Assembly (NCBI GenBank): GCA_900759045.1
Contig: CAAETU010000002.1
Coordinates: 21,492-85,491, forward strand
DNA: 64,000 bases
Reading direction: 5' to 3'
Origin: an uncultured Collinsella sp.
GTDB taxonomy: Bacteria; Actinomycetota; Coriobacteriia; Coriobacteriales; Coriobacteriaceae
Shown here: in pieces, positions 7,053 to 16,798 of the stretch
Layout of the letters: every line of letters starts with the position of its first letter
Numbering within the stretch: the stretch's first letter is position 1
Position numbers and translations under genes: made by a program
The notes under the pieces: generated by a model
What the model saw: only the letters and a program-made list of their open reading frames with translations
The model's database searches: none
What the model was told of the DNA's origin: nothing

Positions 7053-10000
7053 ATGGCGTTGCTAGTAGGACTGGACGTAGGGTCGACGACGACCAAAGTT
7101 TACGCGATGCACGAGGATATGACCGAGGCGTGGTGGGGATATCGCCGCCACGGGGCGTGTCAGACAGCGAGCGTGCGCGCCATGCTCGGCGAGCTCGCCG
7201 AGCGCTTTCCCCATGAGTCGCTGCGCGTTGCGGTGACCGGCTCGGGTGCGCGCGATATCGCGACCGCGCTGGGCGCCTCGTACGTTCAGGAGGTGGTCGC
7301 CAACGCGCTCGCGATCAGCAGGTTCTATCCGCAGACGCGCTGCGCCATCGAGCTGGGCGGCCAAGACGCCAAGATGATCTTCTTCCGCACCAACGATAAG
7401 GGAGACATCGAGGTTGCCGACATGCGCATGAACGGCTCGTGCGCAGGCGGTACCGGTGCATTTATCGACGAGATGGCAAAGCTCATGGGGGTCGGCACCG
7501 AATCGGGCGAGTTCGAGCAGCTCGCAAGCCGGGGAACGACCGTCCACGAGGTCTCGGGCCGCTGCGGCGTGTACGCAAAGACCGATATCCAGCCGCTGCT
7601 CAACGAGGGCATTCCTACCACCGACCTGGCGCTTTCGGCGCTTCACGCGGTCGCCCGCCAAACGATCGGCGGTCTGGCCCAGGGTATCGACATCGAGCCG
7701 CCGGTAATCTTCGAGGGCGGTACGCTCGCCTACAACCCCACGCTGGTCCGCGTGTTCCGGGAGCAACTGAATCTATCGGACGATCAGGTTATCGTCCCGC
7801 GCGATCCGCAGATCATGGTCGCGCGCGGTGCCGCCCTGTCGCTGACCGACATGTTCGCATCGTCCCAACCGATCGACCTTCCCGACGCTTTTGTCCGGCT
7901 GGATAAGCTCGAGACGGTCGCGCCCGCAAGCGGGGAGGGACGTCTTGCCCAGCCCTTTTTTGCCACACCTGCCGAGCAGGCGGATTTTACGGCACGCCAT
8001 GGCAAAGAGACGCCGGCAAAGGGTCCGGATGCGTATGCGCCCGGAGAGACGGTGCGTGTGGCGCTCGGTATCGATTCGGGGAGCACGACGACCAAGTTCG
8101 CCCTGGTCGATGAGGCGGGTGAGCTTGTCGATTCGTTCTACGCGTCTAATAACGGCAGACCGCTCGACGTCGCCCAACAGGGTCTTGTCAGCTTGAAGAA
8201 CCGCTGGGAGACAGCGGGAGTCACGCTTGCGATCGATGCCGTGGGCACCACGGGATACGGCGAGGAGCTTTTCGCGCGCGCGTTCCACGCCGACTACCAT
8301 ACGGTCGAGACGGTCGCCCACGCCCGCGCCGCGTGCGCATGCGTTCCCGATGCGACCTTCGTGCTCGACATCGGCGGACAGGATATGAAGGCCATCTGGC
8401 TCAACCACGGCGTGCTGACCGATATCGTCGTCAACGAGGCGTGCTCTGCGGGCTGCGGCTCGTTCCTCGAAGGTTTTGCCAAAAACCTCGGAATAGCCGT
8501 TGAGGATATCGCGACCGAGGCATTTTCGTCCAAAGCCCCCGCCGTTCTCGGCAGCCGCTGCACGGTGTTCATGAACAGCAGCGTCGTTTCCGAGCAGCGG
8601 CGCGGTAAGGGTCCGGGCGACATCATGGCCGGTCTCTGCCGTTCGATTATCGAGAACGTGTTCACCAAGGTCATTCGCGTTTCAAATCTCAACCGTCTGG
8701 GCGACAAAGTCGTCGTCCAGGGCGGCACGTTCCGAAACGACGCGGTGCTGCGCGCATTCGAGCAGTATCTGGGCAAACCCGTCACGCGTGCGCCCCACCC
8801 GGGGCTGATGGGCGCTATCGGTATCGCCCTGCTCGCGCGCGAGGAATGCCGCAAGGGCGACGCCGGCACGTCGTTTATCGGGCTCGATGCCGTGGAGCGC
8901 TTCGAGCATCGCGAGTTCGGCGGCGTTACCTGCCGTCGGTGCAACAACCGCTGCCAGCGCGCGGTCGTGGCATTTGGCGACGGCTCGCTTTACGTCACGG
9001 GCAATCGCTGCCCGCGCGGCGGCGCCATCTCATGGGATGAGCTCGTGCGCGAGGTTCCCGCGGCGGAGGAGCTGCGTCCGCAGGGTGCTTGCGAGGCACA
9101 GGCACCCGGCACGGGGCGCGACCGGACCGCGGCTGCCCCCAATCTCTTTGTCGACCGCGAGAAGCTGCTGTTCGAGTCGTGCCCCACGGTTCCCGTCTGC
9201 GGGGGGCGCGATGTCACGATCGGCATTCCCCGTGTGCTCGAGTTCTGGGACACCATGCCGTTCTGGTCGACGTTCTTCAGCACGCTCGGCTTTAAGGTGC
9301 GCGTCTCGGGACGCAGCACCAAGGCGATGTACGAGCGCGGTCTGGCGCACGTCACATCCGACACCGTGTGCTTCCCGGCCAAGCTCGTCCACGGGCACAT
9401 CCGCAATCTCGTCGACGCCGGCGTCGACCGTATCTTCATGCCCATCATCACGACGGTGCCCACCGAAAACACCGCCTCTACCAGCGAGTGGATGTGCGCC
9501 GTCGTAAAGGGATACCCCTACGTGATGCGCAATTCCGATAACCCGGAGGAGCGTTTCGGCGTTCCGTTCGATACGCCGCTGTTCCACTGGTACGACGAGG
9601 GCGACCGAAACCGCCAGCTCAAGGCGTGGTGCAAGGAGACCTTCGATATCGATGCCGACCTGGTTGCCAAGGCGACCGAGCAGGCGGACCGCGCGCAGCA
9701 GACGTTTGAGAACCAGCTGCAGCTGCGCGGCAGGCAGGTGCTCGAGAACGTGCGCGAGGACGGCGGCTACGCGGTGGTGATCGCTTCGCGCCCGTACCAC
9801 AACGACCCGCTGGTCAACCACGGGCTGCCCAAGCTCTTCTCTGAGCGCGGCATCCCCGTGCTGACGCCCGATGCGGTGCCGGGGGTCTGCAACGTCGATC
9901 TTTCCAACAGCCGCATCGACATCGTGAACAACTACCATGCGCGCATGCTGTCGTGCGCGGTCATCGTCGCATCGACGCCCGAGCTCGAGCTCGTGCAGAT

Positions 10001-11492
10001 GGGCAGCTTCGGCTGCGGCCACGATGCGTATCTCACCGATGAGATCGCGCGCATGATGGGCGAGATGGGCTCCAAGGTTCCGATGATGATCAAGCTCGAT
10101 GAGAGCGACGTCGCCGGTCCCATGGGCATTCGCGTGCGTTCGTTTATCGAGTCGGTCAACCGTCGTCGCGCGGAGGAGCGTGCCGAGGGCGCCCGGGTGC
10201 ACGCGGTCCATCCGCTCGACGACCCGTATAAGGTCAAGTACACCAAGCGCGACCGGCACGACAAGATCGCGCTGGTCCCCAACACCTCCCATGCGTTCTG
10301 CAGGCTCATGACCGCGGCGATGCGCAATCAGGGCGTGCGCGCCGAGGCCCTTGATATCGGGCGCGAGGATGCCATCCGCCTGGGCAAACGCTATGTGCAC
10401 AACGACATCTGCTTCCCCGCGCAAATCGTGATCGGCGAGGCGCTCGCGGCACTCGAGAGCGGTAAGTACGACCCGCACGACGTCGCCGTGGTGACTGGCA
10501 AGTATATCGGCGACTGCCGCCTGACGCACTACATGCCCCTGCTGCGCCGCGCGCTCGACGACGCGGGATACGACTATGTCCCGGTGCTCACCAACGACGA
10601 CGTCGATGCCCACAATGCGCATCCGGGCTTCAAGCTCGGCCTTGGCCCGAGCATCCAGATCGCCTACGGTCTTCCCATGATCGATACCCTCGAGGCCATG
10701 CTTAGGCGCATCCGTCCCTACGAGCTCGAGAAGGGCGCGGCGGACGCTGCGTTCGACCGCGCGCTCGATGAGGTTATCGAGGGCATGGAGCGCTCCGGGC
10801 TGAGAGGCCAGGCGACGGGCTTCAAACGCGCGCTTGCGATCATGGACGCCGTTCCGTACGACCGCTCGAACCCGCATCCGACCGTTCTCATCGTGGGCGA
10901 GTACCTGCTCAATTTCCATCTCGGCGCCAACCACGAGATCGAGCGCTACCTCGAGGACAACGGGCTCGAGGTCATCGAGGCGCGCATGACCGACGTGATC
11001 CGCAAGACCTATTTCTACAAGCATGCGCAGTCGCGCGAGTTCCACGTCGACCTGTCGCTGCCCGAAAAGGCCTGGTACGCCACGGCGGACAACCTGTTCG
11101 AGCTCGCGCACGACCGTTGCGACCGCCTGGGCGCGGCGAGCCCGCTCTACGAGCCGCCGACGCGCATGCCCGAGCTCGTGCGCGCGAGCGATAAGATCCT
11201 GCACCATACGTTCGATGCGGGCGAGGGCGTGCTGATTCCGGCGGAGATCCTCGAGCACGCCAAGCGCGGCTGCCGCAACTTCGTGATCCTGCAGCCGTTC
11301 GGGTGTCTGCCCAACCATGTCGTGGGGCGCGGGCTCATCCATGCGCTCAAGGAGCAGTATCCCACGGCGCAGTTCCTGCCGCTCGACTACGATCCCGACG
11401 TGAGCTTCGCCAACGTGGAGAACCGTCTTCAGATGCTCATCATGAACGCCAAGGCGCAGGGGTGCGGTGAGGCGCATGGCGAGACCGCGTAA
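7053..11492 (+). CDS. 2-hydroxyacyl-CoA dehydratase activase, two ASKHA modules plus DUF2229 and dehydratase-like region
   Basis: 1479 residues. Residues 4-270 and 335-610 are two copies of the BadF/BadG/HgdC ATPase fold, each opening with a phosphate loop (GLDVGSTTTK; GIDSGSTTTK) and each keeping the two cysteines that hold the inter-subunit [4Fe-4S] cluster in HgdC (NGSCAGGTGAF and SGRCGVYAK; NEACSAGCGSF and GSRCTVFMN). A CRRCNNRC cluster follows near 627, then DUF2229 from about 706, and the rest (about 930-1479) resembles HgdB-type dehydratase subunits. The family drives ATP-dependent one-electron activation of radical dehydratases; the substrate of this large form is unknown. GGAG lies 6 bases before ATG 7053. 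The tetR stop-start overlap makes a two-gene operon. Confidence 0.88.
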   Translation: MALLVGLDVGSTTTKVYAMHEDMTEAWWGYRRHGACQTASVRAMLGELAERFPHESLRVAVTGSGARDIATALGASYVQEVVANALAISRFYPQTRCAIELGGQDAKMIFFRTNDKGDIEVADMRMNGSCAGGTGAFIDEMAKLMGVGTESGEFEQLASRGTTVHEVSGRCGVYAKTDIQPLLNEGIPTTDLALSALHAVARQTIGGLAQGIDIEPPVIFEGGTLAYNPTLVRVFREQLNLSDDQVIVPRDPQIMVARGAALSLTDMFASSQPIDLPDAFVRLDKLETVAPASGEGRLAQPFFATPAEQADFTARHGKETPAKGPDAYAPGETVRVALGIDSGSTTTKFALVDEAGELVDSFYASNNGRPLDVAQQGLVSLKNRWETAGVTLAIDAVGTTGYGEELFARAFHADYHTVETVAHARAACACVPDATFVLDIGGQDMKAIWLNHGVLTDIVVNEACSAGCGSFLEGFAKNLGIAVEDIATEAFSSKAPAVLGSRCTVFMNSSVVSEQRRGKGPGDIMAGLCRSIIENVFTKVIRVSNLNRLGDKVVVQGGTFRNDAVLRAFEQYLGKPVTRAPHPGLMGAIGIALLAREECRKGDAGTSFIGLDAVERFEHREFGGVTCRRCNNRCQRAVVAFGDGSLYVTGNRCPRGGAISWDELVREVPAAEELRPQGACEAQAPGTGRDRTAAAPNLFVDREKLLFESCPTVPVCGGRDVTIGIPRVLEFWDTMPFWSTFFSTLGFKVRVSGRSTKAMYERGLAHVTSDTVCFPAKLVHGHIRNLVDAGVDRIFMPIITTVPTENTASTSEWMCAVVKGYPYVMRNSDNPEERFGVPFDTPLFHWYDEGDRNRQLKAWCKETFDIDADLVAKATEQADRAQQTFENQLQLRGRQVLENVREDGGYAVVIASRPYHNDPLVNHGLPKLFSERGIPVLTPDAVPGVCNVDLSNSRIDIVNNYHARMLSCAVIVASTPELELVQMGSFGCGHDAYLTDEIARMMGEMGSKVPMMIKLDESDVAGPMGIRVRSFIESVNRRRAEERAEGARVHAVHPLDDPYKVKYTKRDRHDKIALVPNTSHAFCRLMTAAMRNQGVRAEALDIGREDAIRLGKRYVHNDICFPAQIVIGEALAALESGKYDPHDVAVVTGKYIGDCRLTHYMPLLRRALDDAGYDYVPVLTNDDVDAHNAHPGFKLGLGPSIQIAYGLPMIDTLEAMLRRIRPYELEKGAADAAFDRALDEVIEGMERSGLRGQATGFKRALAIMDAVPYDRSNPHPTVLIVGEYLLNFHLGANHEIERYLEDNGLEVIEARMTDVIRKTYFYKHAQSREFHVDLSLPEKAWYATADNLFELAHDRCDRLGAASPLYEPPTRMPELVRASDKILHHTFDAGEGVLIPAEILEHAKRGCRNFVILQPFGCLPNHVVGRGLIHALKEQYPTAQFLPLDYDPDVSFANVENRLQMLIMNAKAQGCGEAHGETA

Positions 11493-12165
11493 GGACGCCG
11501 ATGCGCCCGATGCACGCACCCGTATCATCGAGGCGTTTTGGGAGCTCATCGAGAACAACAGCATCTTCGAGCTGTCGGTTGGCGAGGTGACCCGCGCCGC
11601 CCAGTGCAATCGCGGAACGTTTTACTACTATTTTCACGATTTCGATGAACTCGTCGCCATCGCCATAGCCCAGCTGCTGCAGGATAACGAGCTCATCACC
11701 GATGCCCTCTGGCATTTTTCGAGCGAGGGCGACCTTTCGGCGTTCGACCGGCGCGACGTCCGCTGCCTGCTGCGGCGCATCGTCATCACCATGAGGGCGG
11801 GTGCCGCCGAGCAGGTCGTGCAGGGCATCCATACGATCATCATCGACCGCGTGAGAGAGATCGTCCACCCCGACGGAGAAGAGCTCAAGGCAGATTCGAG
11901 CTTTGCGGTGGGCTTTCTGGTCTCGGGCATCATGGGCTTTGTGATGGCGGTCGGCTTTGTCCGGGAGGGCGGCGAGGAGATAGACCTCGAGCAGCTGGGG
12001 GACAGCGCGTGCGCGTACCTGAGGGCGGTCGCCATGCAGACGGTGGAAACGGTCGCGCAAGTCGAGGGCGTCGATACATCCGAGCTGCTCGGACGCGTCT
12101 CCAAGGAGGCCGATGCCTATCGCGCATCGCGTGCGACGAGTCCCGACGTGGTGAAAGACGCCTAG
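11476..12165 (+). CDS. TetR-family transcriptional regulator
   Basis: 229 residues. The N-terminal helix-turn-helix (about residues 12-58) has the family pattern RIIEAFWELIENNS ... FELSVGEVTRAAQCNRGTFYYYFHDFDELV. The C-terminal half is a helical ligand-binding domain with a hydrophobic stretch FAVGFLVSGIMGFVMAVGF. The start overlaps the activase stop by 17 bases; ATG 11476 is preferred over GTG 11467, though both have weak ribosome sites. It probably represses its own operon through the palindrome at 6983-7003, perhaps sensing a CoA ester or an acid linked to the activase; the ligand is unknown. Confidence 0.88.
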   Translation: MARPRKDADAPDARTRIIEAFWELIENNSIFELSVGEVTRAAQCNRGTFYYYFHDFDELVAIAIAQLLQDNELITDALWHFSSEGDLSAFDRRDVRCLLRRIVITMRAGAAEQVVQGIHTIIIDRVREIVHPDGEELKADSSFAVGFLVSGIMGFVMAVGFVREGGEEIDLEQLGDSACAYLRAVAMQTVETVAQVEGVDTSELLGRVSKEADAYRASRATSPDVVKDA

Positions 12166-12357
12166 GGTTTCTCTTGCGGGGCGCCTGTCGCGCATCGCGC
12201 GGTGAGTCCCGCGATGCGGTCATAACCTGCATTCATGTGAGCCGGGTTTATAGATATTCCTCCAGCTGTTAACATAGACAACCTGTGGGTAAAGAGACAA
12301 AAGCGCCGCCGACGGGCGGGCGTTTTGATTTCGATGAACTCATGTAAGGAAACGAGC

Positions 12358-15000
12358 ATGTTAGATAGATTTACCGATCGCGCGCGTAAGGTCATGTCCA
12401 TGGCCAAGCAAGAGGCGCTTGATCTTCATTCAAATAAGGTGGGCACCGAGCACCTGCTGCTCGCGCTTGCCAAGGAGGACGAGGGCATTGCCGCCGAGGC
12501 ACTGCGTTCGCTCGACATCTCCTACGATGACATCATGGATACTCTCAAAGAGGTCCAGACCACGGTTCCCGAGCCCAGCGAGGAGACCGAGGCGGCCAAG
12601 CTCGCCTTTACGCCGCTCGTCATTAGCGTTATGGAGCGTTCATTCCGCGTGGCGCGTGAGAATAACCAGACCTACGTGTCGACCGAGCACTTGCTGATCG
12701 GCATCGTCGAAGAGGGCAACGGCATGGCCATGGACATCCTCATGCGCCTGGGTGTGTCGTCCGCCTCTATCAAAAAGGCTATCGAGAAACTCACCGCCAA
12801 GGACCAGGACAAGAAGCGTCCGCTCGCCGGCGCCGGTGCTGGTCGTCCCGGTGCGGGCCTGCCGTTCTTTAGCGGCTCGGATGCCTCTCAGCAAAAGGGG
12901 AGTGGCACCGATACGCTTAAGCAGTTCGCGACTAACCTCACGCAGAAGGCGCGCGACGGCGAGCTCGACCCTGTAATTGGTCGCGAAAAGGAAGTCCAGC
13001 GTATGATGGAAATTCTTTCGCGCCGCACCAAGAACAACCCGCTCATTCTGGGCGACCCCGGCGTGGGCAAGACGGCCATCGTCGAGGGCCTGGCTCAGCA
13101 GATTGCAGCCGGCAACGTGCCCGAGAACCTCATGAACCAGAATATCTGGACGCTCGACCTGCCGGGCCTCGTGGCGGGCGCCAAGTATCGCGGCGAGTTT
13201 GAGGAGCGCCTCAAGAACGTGATCCAAGAGGCCACCGAAGCCGACGACGTCATCCTGTTTATCGACGAGATGCACACCATCATCGGTGCCGGTTCTGCCG
13301 AGGGCTCCATCGACGCGAGCTCCATGCTCAAGCCCGTGCTCGCGCGCGGCGCCTTCCAGATTATCGGCGCCACCACGGCCGAGGAATTCCGCAAGTACCT
13401 CACCAAGGACCCGGCTTTCGAGCGTCGCTTCCAGACCATCGATGTCGAGGAGCCGAGCGTCGAGGACACGGTCAAGATCCTGACCGCGCTCAAGCCGCGC
13501 TACGAGGAGCATCACCATGTGCGCTATACGCAGGGTGCTATCGAGGCTGCCGCGAACCTTTCCAACCGCTACATCCAGGATCGCTTCCTGCCCGATAAGG
13601 CCATCGACCTCATTGACGAGGCCGGTGCCCGCGCTCGCATCGCCGCGAATCGCGCGCCCGAGCCGGTGCGTGAGGCCGAGCATCGCGTGGAGGAGCTTAA
13701 GGCCGCCGCGCAGGAGGCCACCGAGAGCGACGACATGAACAAGGCCGCCGAGATCACCGAGCAACAGAAGGCCGCCGAGATTGAGCTCGCCGAGGCCAAG
13801 GCCGCCTGGACCGCCGAGCTCGACGCCAGCCCGCTCACCATCGATGTGAGTCAGATCGCCGATATCGTGTCCGTGACTTCGGGCGTGCCGGTGTCCTCGC
13901 TTACCGAGAGCGAGAGCCGTCGCCTGCTGCAGGCCGAAAGCGTGCTCAAGACGCGCATCATCGGTCAGGATGAGGCTGTCGAGGCAGTTGCCAAAGCCGT
14001 GCGCCGCAGCCGCTCGCCGCTCAAGGACCCGCGTCGCCCCGGCGGCAGCTTTATCTTCCTGGGTCCCACCGGCACGGGCAAGACCGAGCTCGCCAAGACG
14101 CTCGCCGAGTACCTCTTTGGCAGCAAGGATGCGCTCATCAGCTTCGACATGTCCGAGTTCGGTAGCGAGTTCGAGGTCTCCAAGCTCATCGGTAGCCCTC
14201 CGGGTTACGTCGGTCACGACGAGGGCGGCCAGCTCACCAAGGCCGTTCGTCGTCACCCGTACTCGGTCGTGCTGTTCGACGAGATCGAGAAGGCGCACCC
14301 CGATATCTTCAACATCTTGCTGCAGGTGCTGGAGGAGGGCCGCCTGACCGATAGCCAGGGCAAGACGGTAGACTTCCGCAACACCGTGATCATCATGACG
14401 TCCAACGTGGGCGCCCGCGAGATTGCGCAGGATGCGAGCGTTGGCTTTGGCACCACCGGCGAGCAGGGTCTCACGTCGAGTGAGATCCGTGGTCGCGCGA
14501 TGGGCGAGCTCAAGCGTCTGTTCCGCCCCGAGCTGCTCAACCGTATCGATGACATTGTGGTGTTCCAGAAGCTCTCGGGCGAGAATCTCACCAAGATCGC
14601 GCACCTGCTGGTGGACGACCTGCGTCAGCGTTTGATTGCCAACGGCATGAACATCAAGCTCACCGATGCGGCCTATGACAAGATCGTGGCCGAGGGCACC
14701 GACCTCACCAACGGTGCGCGTCCGCTGCGCCGTGCCATCCAAAAGCTCATCGAGGACCCGCTGTCCGAGGAGCTTCTGGCCGGCGAGTGGGGCGAGGGCG
14801 ATACCGTCCTGTGCGACGTGGCCGATGGCAAGTTTGTCTTTAGCCATGGCACGGGCGAGATCCCGGCACCGCGTCCGGCGGGCACGCTCGGTGGCGATAC
14901 CGCCCCGGCGGCACCGCACACCGGCAACGCCGCGCCCGTGAGCGGCGGCGTGACCTCGGGCCCCGGCGGCATGATGCAAGCCGGTTCCGGCGCGCTGTAG
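12358..15000 (+). CDS. clpC: ATP-dependent Clp protease ATPase subunit ClpC
   Basis: 880-residue Hsp100 unfoldase that feeds substrates to ClpP. Residues 1-145 are the double Clp-N repeat; AAA1 has Walker [10 protein letters not shown] (about 231) and Walker B ILFIDEMH; a short coiled middle region (about 410-470) marks ClpC rather than ClpB; AAA2 has GPTGTGKTE (about 569) and [11 protein letters not shown]. The last ~48 residues (from about 833) are a Gly/Pro/Ala-rich tail ending in [13 protein letters not shown], which is not part of the standard fold. ATG 12358 has AAGGAAA upstream; an extension to 12325 is not supported. The ctsR/mcsAB genes that precede clpC in Bacillus are missing here, and pepD follows. 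Confidence 0.95.
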   Translation: MLDRFTDRARKVMSMAKQEALDLHSNKVGTEHLLLALAKEDEGIAAEALRSLDISYDDIMDTLKEVQTTVPEPSEETEAAKLAFTPLVISVMERSFRVARENNQTYVSTEHLLIGIVEEGNGMAMDILMRLGVSSASIKKAIEKLTAKDQDKKRPLAGAGAGRPGAGLPFFSGSDASQQKGSGTDTLKQFATNLTQKARDGELDPVIGREKEVQRMMEILSRRTKNNPLILGDPGVGKTAIVEGLAQQIAAGNVPENLMNQNIWTLDLPGLVAGAKYRGEFEERLKNVIQEATEADDVILFIDEMHTIIGAGSAEGSIDASSMLKPVLARGAFQIIGATTAEEFRKYLTKDPAFERRFQTIDVEEPSVEDTVKILTALKPRYEEHHHVRYTQGAIEAAANLSNRYIQDRFLPDKAIDLIDEAGARARIAANRAPEPVREAEHRVEELKAAAQEATESDDMNKAAEITEQQKAAEIELAEAKAAWTAELDASPLTIDVSQIADIVSVTSGVPVSSLTESESRRLLQAESVLKTRIIGQDEAVEAVAKAVRRSRSPLKDPRRPGGSFIFLGPTGTGKTELAKTLAEYLFGSKDALISFDMSEFGSEFEVSKLIGSPPGYVGHDEGGQLTKAVRRHPYSVVLFDEIEKAHPDIFNILLQVLEEGRLTDSQGKTVDFRNTVIIMTSNVGAREIAQDASVGFGTTGEQGLTSSEIRGRAMGELKRLFRPELLNRIDDIVVFQKLSGENLTKIAHLLVDDLRQRLIANGMNIKLTDAAYDKIVAEGTDLTNGARPLRRAIQKLIEDPLSEELLAGEWGEGDTVLCDVADGKFVFSHGTGEIPAPRPAGTLGGDTAPAAPHTGNAAPVSGGVTSGPGGMMQAGSGAL

Positions 15001-15025
15001 GGCGTGGCGACAATTTGATACGCGC

Positions 15026-15060
15026 AATCGAGGCGCTCCGAAAAGGGCGCCTCGATTTGT
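15026..15060 (+). terminator. terminator after clpC
   Basis: 11-bp arms AATCGAGGCGC / GCGCCTCGATT (15026-15036, 15047-15057) with a 10-base loop; only a short T/G tail, so strength is uncertain. Confidence 0.7.
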
Positions 15061-15214
15061 AGAGCTGCGGAAGTTGTGACCGTTACGCTATGCGGTCCAC
15101 CGTTAGCCGATGATGCGAGGGCGCTCGGCGTTTTCGACTGGTTTATGCACGCAAAGTCTGGGAATATACAAGTCGCATGTCTTACTGTCTAACCAGTTGC
15201 GCCAAGGAGGCACC

Positions 15215-16672
15215 ATGGACTACAAGATTACCGGCTACGAGCCCGCCCAGCTGTTCCATTTCTTTGAGGAGGTCAGCGCGATCCCCCGTGGGTCTGGCAA
15301 CGAGAAGGGCATCAGCGATTTCCTGGTCGCGTTTGCCAAGGAGCGCGGTCTCGATGTGTATCAGGATGAGGTCTACAACGTTATCATTCGCAAGCCCGCA
15401 TCTGCCGGCGCCGAGAATGCCCCGACCGTGATGCTGCAGGGCCACATCGACATGGTGTGCGACAAACTGGGCTCCGTTGAGCACGACTTTACGACTGATG
15501 GTATCGACCTGGTCGTCAAGGACGGCGTCCTCACCGCTAACGGCACCACTCTGGGCGCCGACAACGGTATTGCCGTCGCTCTGATGCTCACTGTTCTCGA
15601 TGACGATTCGATCGTTCACCCCGCCCTCGAGTGCGTATTCACCACCGACGAGGAGACTGGCCTGGTCGGCGCCGAGACGCTCGACAAGTCCCAGATTAGC
15701 GCCCGCACCATGATTAACCTTGACTCCGAGGAAGAGGGCGTTGCTACCGTCAGCTGCGCCGGCGGTGTCGTCGTTACCTACACCTGCCCGATCGCGCGCG
15801 AGCACAAGACCGGTAGCACCCTCACGCTCGACATCTCCGGCCTGCTGGGCGGCCACTCCGGCAGCGATATCAACCTGGAGCGCGGCAACGGCAACCTCAT
15901 CATGGCCCGCATCATCGACCGCCTGATGGTTGCCGGCGAGCCCGCCATCGTTAGCTTTAACGGCGGCACCAAGGACAACGCCATCAACCGTGAGTGCAAG
16001 GCTGTTCTGGTCTACGCCGACCACGCTGCCGCCGAGGCCGCGGCCCAGGTCGCAAAGGGCATCATCGCCGACGTTACTGCCGAGCTCGAGGTCTTCGACC
16101 CCGGCTTTACCTGCACGGTTGAGATTGCCGACGACGCCGAGGTCGAGGCCATGGACGAGAAGTCCGCACTTGCCCTTATTCGCGCTCTGCGTCTTGCCCC
16201 CAACGGTGTGATCCGCCGCAACGTCGCCACCGACGGCTCCGTCGAGGTTTCCTCCAACATCGGTGTGGTTGCCACTTCTGACGACCAGGTCAAGATCATG
16301 CTGTCCCCGCGCTCCTCGATTACCTCGCTGCAGAACGAGTTCAAGGATCGTCTGCAGACGCTTGCCGATGTCCTGGGCTTCGACGCCAAGTTTGAGTTCG
16401 AGTATCCCGGCTGGAGCTATGCCGAGCATTCGCCGGTCCGCGACGTCTTTGTCGAGAGCTATCGCGAGCTCTTTGGCTCTGAGCTGCGTATCGAGTCCAT
16501 CCACGCCGGCCTTGAGTGCGGCCTGTTTGCCGAGGCCCTGCACGGCCTGGACGCCATCGCCGTAGGCCCGACGCTCTCCGATGTCCACACCCCGGACGAG
16601 AGCATGGAGCTCGCTTCTGCCGAGCGCTTCTACGAGCTGCTCATCGACGTCCTTAAGCGCCTCGCTGCGTAA
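15215..16672 (+). CDS. pepD: aminoacyl-histidine dipeptidase (peptidase M20C, PepD)
   Basis: 485-residue cytosolic zinc dipeptidase (Xaa-His and related dipeptides). M20 signatures: QGHIDMVCDK with the metal-binding His and the Asp two residues on, LGADNGIAVA, DEETGL with the catalytic Glu pair near residue 145, and IHAGLECGLF towards the end for the last metal ligand region; the dimerisation (lid) domain lies in between (GGHSGSDINLERGN). ATG 15215 follows AAGGAGG by 4-5 bases; the upstream in-frame extension to 15110 has no ribosome site. It stands alone, with terminators on both sides. Confidence 0.93.
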   Translation: MDYKITGYEPAQLFHFFEEVSAIPRGSGNEKGISDFLVAFAKERGLDVYQDEVYNVIIRKPASAGAENAPTVMLQGHIDMVCDKLGSVEHDFTTDGIDLVVKDGVLTANGTTLGADNGIAVALMLTVLDDDSIVHPALECVFTTDEETGLVGAETLDKSQISARTMINLDSEEEGVATVSCAGGVVVTYTCPIAREHKTGSTLTLDISGLLGGHSGSDINLERGNGNLIMARIIDRLMVAGEPAIVSFNGGTKDNAINRECKAVLVYADHAAAEAAAQVAKGIIADVTAELEVFDPGFTCTVEIADDAEVEAMDEKSALALIRALRLAPNGVIRRNVATDGSVEVSSNIGVVATSDDQVKIMLSPRSSITSLQNEFKDRLQTLADVLGFDAKFEFEYPGWSYAEHSPVRDVFVESYRELFGSELRIESIHAGLECGLFAEALHGLDAIAVGPTLSDVHTPDESMELASAERFYELLIDVLKRLAA

Positions 16673-16727
16673 AGGTTGCGCTAGCGGCTGTCCGAGCCAC
16701 GTGCTGGTGGATTGCAAATGACATTGC

Positions 16728-16775
16728 GTGAGGGGGCACCCGAGCTTTTGCGACGGGTGCCCCCTCACTTCTTTT
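16728..16775. terminator. bidirectional terminator between pepD and hipA
   Basis: 15-bp perfect arms GTGAGGGGGCACCCG / CGGGTGCCCCCTCAC (16728-16742, 16754-16768), TTCTTTT on the plus side. It sits between convergent genes and may serve both. Confidence 0.9.
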
Positions 16776-16798
16776 GGGAAATGGGAGATTACGGACAC

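Noticed and set aside
9030..15027. Minus-strand open frames of 859 and 795 codons opposite the activase and clpC
   Set aside because: Shadows of highly expressed or biased plus-strand genes; no recognisable protein features.
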